Source: Bacteroidota bacterium (GTDB lineage: Bacteria > Bacteroidota > Bacteroidia > Chitinophagales > Chitinophagaceae). Taken from it: a stretch of 15,370 bases of DNA. The notes under the pieces were generated by a model. The model saw only the letters and a list, made by a program, of their open reading frames with translations, searched no databases and was not told where the DNA came from. The translations under genes were made by a program, and so were the position numbers. The stretch spans positions 1-15,370 of the forward strand of contig JAEZJD010000129.1 in the NCBI GenBank assembly GCA_023436425.1. The letters are read 5' to 3'. Positions within the stretch are counted from its first letter, which is position 1. Every line of letters begins with the position of its first letter. Shown here one piece after another: positions 13,409 to 15,370 of the stretch.

Positions 13409-15370
13409 TTACGTCACCGTAGAGCCGTTCGCAGCAAGCGGATCGGGGTTGACGAGTATCAGTTTGCCATCGGGTTGTTCAGCACTAAGAATCATGCCCT
13501 TTGATTCGATGCCGCGCAGCTTTCTCGGAGCAAGATTGGCTACCACTATCACCTGTTTATCGACCAAAGATTCAGGTGCAAAATGTTGCGCAATGCCGGA
13601 CACAATTGTCCTTTTTTCAAACCCCAAATCGACTTCCAGCTTTAAAAGCTTATCTGCTTTTTGAACCTTTTCTGCAGCGGTAATGGTACCCACGCGCAGA
13701 TCAAGTTTTGCGAAATCATCGTACTGAATTTCAGCTTTTGATTGGGAGCTTTCAGCATTCAATCGGCTTGTGTTATCCACCCCCTGTTGCGGATTGACCG
13801 CTGCAGACTGCACATTGTCGATTGCTGACTGTTGCTTGCTGCTTTCCTGTTCCATTTTTGAATTCTCCAATGTGCTTTTTAATTTTTCCACCTGCTGCTG
13901 CACCTCAGCATCTTCAATTTTTCTGAACAATAATTCAGGAGGGCGAAGTGAATATCCCACACTCAACAACTTCATTGAACCTGCGTTTTCCCATTCGAGG
14001 ATGCGATCAACAACTTTCATGAGGTAGCACATCTTTTTTGCGGTGACCGGCAAAAATGGATTAATGAGCACGGCGAGATTTGCACAAAGCTGCAATGACA
14101 GATGAATGCAATTATCAATCAACGCTTGGTTTTCCTCTGTCAAAGGCTGAGTTTTGTAGCTGGAAACTTTTTTCCAAGGTTCTTTTTCCTGCAGGTATTT
14201 GTTACCCTTTCTTGCAAGGTCAATTACTTCAAATAAGGCATCGCGAAACTTGTATTCTTCAATGAAGGTTTCAACCTTAATTTTTGATGCTTTTATGTCT
14301 TCAATTAGTTGCTTATCGGTTCTATCGGCAATGTCGTTGTGAAACTTCGGCACTTTTCCATTCGCCAGCTTGTGCATCAGCACAAATGTTCGGTTGAAGA
14401 AGTTGGCAAAAACAGCAACGAGTTCGCTGTTCACTGCATCCTGAAAACCTTCCCAGGTAAAATCGCTGTCTTTAGTTTCGGGTAAAATGGTGGTGAGGTA
14501 GTACCGCAAAGCATCTTCACAACCTGGAAATTGCTCAACAAATTCGTGTACCCAAACCGCCCAATTTCTCGAAGTGGAAATTTTCTGACCTTCTAAATTT
14601 AAAAACTCATTGGCAGGAACATTATCGGGCAGCACAAATCCGCCATGCGCTTTTAGCATTGCAGGGAAAATAATACAATGGAAAACAATATTGTCTTTGC
14701 CAATAAAATGTACAAGCTTCGTGTCCCTCTCACACCAATATTTTGCCCAGTCATCTGTCAATTCCTTAGTTGCAGAAATGTAACCGATTGGTGCATCAAA
14801 CCACACGTACAAAACCTTGCCCTCCGCATCGGGCAGTGGCACTTTCACACCCCAGTTGCTGTCCCTCGTCATCGCACGGCTTTGCAAACCCTGATCAAGC
14901 CAGCTTTTGCATTGCCCGAAAACATTATTCTTCCAGTCCTTGTGTTCTTGCAAGATCCAATGCTGAAGCCACTTTTCATAATTCTGCAATGGAAAAAACC
15001 AATGTTTCGTTTTCTTTTTCACAGGGATGGCATCGCTCAGTGCACTTCGGGGATTTATCAGTTGTTCCGGGCTGAGCGACGATCCGCATTTTTCACATTG
15101 ATCTCCGTAAGCACCTTCATTACCACAAACAGGACAAGTACCCACAATGTATCTGTCTGCTAAAAAAGTATTAGCCTTTTCGTCATAGAATTGTTCTGTT
15201 TCTTTTTCTTCAAACAAGCCTTCATCATACATTTTCTTAAAGAAAGAAGCCGCTGTTTCGTGATGAATTTCGTTTGACGTGCGGGAATAGATGTCAAATG
15301 AAATATTTACATCCTGAAAACTTTTTTTAATAAGCTCATGGTAGCGATCAACAATCGTTTGTGGCGAGAC
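13409..15370 (-). CDS. metG: methionyl-tRNA synthetase, 5' end cut by the window
   Basis: Charges tRNA-Met with methionine. The reading frame is open to the right edge (the first ATG in view, at 15232, is internal), so 653 residues are visible and the N-terminus with the HIGH motif is missing. The cut end begins VSPQTIVDRYHELIKKSF and continues with SRTSNEIHHETA, both typical of MetRS. Next come a zinc-knuckle pair CPVCG/CEKCG (visible residues 79-95), VWFDAPIGYISATKE (about 189-203), HFIGKDNIVFHCIIFPAML (about 221-239) and the KMSKS loop as KISTS (263-267), followed by the anticodon-binding helices. A low-complexity Gln/Ser/Asn-rich linker (about 495-549) leads to a C-terminal EMAPII/Trbp111-type OB domain, DDFAKLDLRVGTI to the end (about 551-653), that binds tRNA and dimerises. 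No terminator is seen after the stop. Confidence 0.97.
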   Translation of the reverse strand, partial: VSPQTIVDRYHELIKKSFQDVNISFDIYSRTSNEIHHETAASFFKKMYDEGLFEEKETEQFYDEKANTFLADRYIVGTCPVCGNEGAYGDQCEKCGSSLSPEQLINPRSALSDAIPVKKKTKHWFFPLQNYEKWLQHWILQEHKDWKNNVFGQCKSWLDQGLQSRAMTRDSNWGVKVPLPDAEGKVLYVWFDAPIGYISATKELTDDWAKYWCERDTKLVHFIGKDNIVFHCIIFPAMLKAHGGFVLPDNVPANEFLNLEGQKISTSRNWAVWVHEFVEQFPGCEDALRYYLTTILPETKDSDFTWEGFQDAVNSELVAVFANFFNRTFVLMHKLANGKVPKFHNDIADRTDKQLIEDIKASKIKVETFIEEYKFRDALFEVIDLARKGNKYLQEKEPWKKVSSYKTQPLTEENQALIDNCIHLSLQLCANLAVLINPFLPVTAKKMCYLMKVVDRILEWENAGSMKLLSVGYSLRPPELLFRKIEDAEVQQQVEKLKSTLENSKMEQESSKQQSAIDNVQSAAVNPQQGVDNTSRLNAESSQSKAEIQYDDFAKLDLRVGTITAAEKVQKADKLLKLEVDLGFEKRTIVSGIAQHFAPESLVDKQVIVVANLAPRKLRGIESKGMILSAEQPDGKLILVNPDPLAANGSTVT

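Noticed and set aside
14678..15163. 161-codon plus-strand frame antisense to metG
   Set aside because: Lies entirely within metG, with no recognisable motif.
1..15370. CRISPR array, tRNA, rRNA, insertion sequence or integrase attachment site
   Set aside because: No regularly spaced repeats, cloverleaf-like sequence, transposase, or paired terminal repeats were found on reading; gaps between genes are all short.

Overview
This window looks like a chromosomal segment from a member of the Bacteroidota, probably Chitinophagaceae or a close relative; that placement is inference. The support is a GLPGLI-family protein, a DUF5777-type beta-barrel protein, a methionyl-tRNA synthetase of the type with a fused C-terminal tRNA-binding domain and a KISTS loop, a tRNA-guanine transglycosylase lacking the usual zinc cysteines, many exported proteins with ...SQ or ...AQ signal-peptide ends, and several TAnnTTTG-like -7 elements in place of a sigma70-type -10. 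There is no mobile element, CRISPR array, tRNA or rRNA that I can see, and coding density is high, with no gene-free stretch above about 200 bases.

Left part (1-4100): a secreted S9 prolyl-oligopeptidase-family peptidase (minus) is divergent from an exported GH125 exo-alpha-mannosidase (plus), with only 63 bp between the start codons. The two may act together on glycosylated peptides or mannoproteins, but no SusC/SusD or other polysaccharide-utilisation gene is nearby. A hairpin lies between the GH125 gene and the convergent next gene.

Middle (4100-8000): a GLPGLI-family exported protein follows tgt by 9 bp on the minus strand, so the two are probably co-transcribed. Divergent from tgt is a membrane-anchored GT2 glycosyltransferase followed by rsmG. 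Two of the genes here are RNA-modification housekeeping genes: tgt (queuosine pathway in Bacteria) and rsmG (16S rRNA G527 methylation).

Right part (8000-15370): all genes are on the minus strand. Reading in the direction of transcription: metG (5' end cut by the window edge), a two-domain c-type cytochrome-like lipoprotein, a one-domain paralogue, a membrane-anchored OB-fold protein, a YceI-family protein and a DUF5777 beta-barrel protein, closed by a strong intrinsic terminator. An M1-family zinc metallopeptidase comes after that. The five genes from the two-domain cytochrome to DUF5777 are the best candidate for an undescribed system: an envelope module combining possible heme lipoproteins, a possible isoprenoid binder and an outer-membrane barrel. 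Its most striking feature is three homologous heme-type domains in adjacent genes with three different cysteine spacings (CX4CH, CX3CH, CX2CH).
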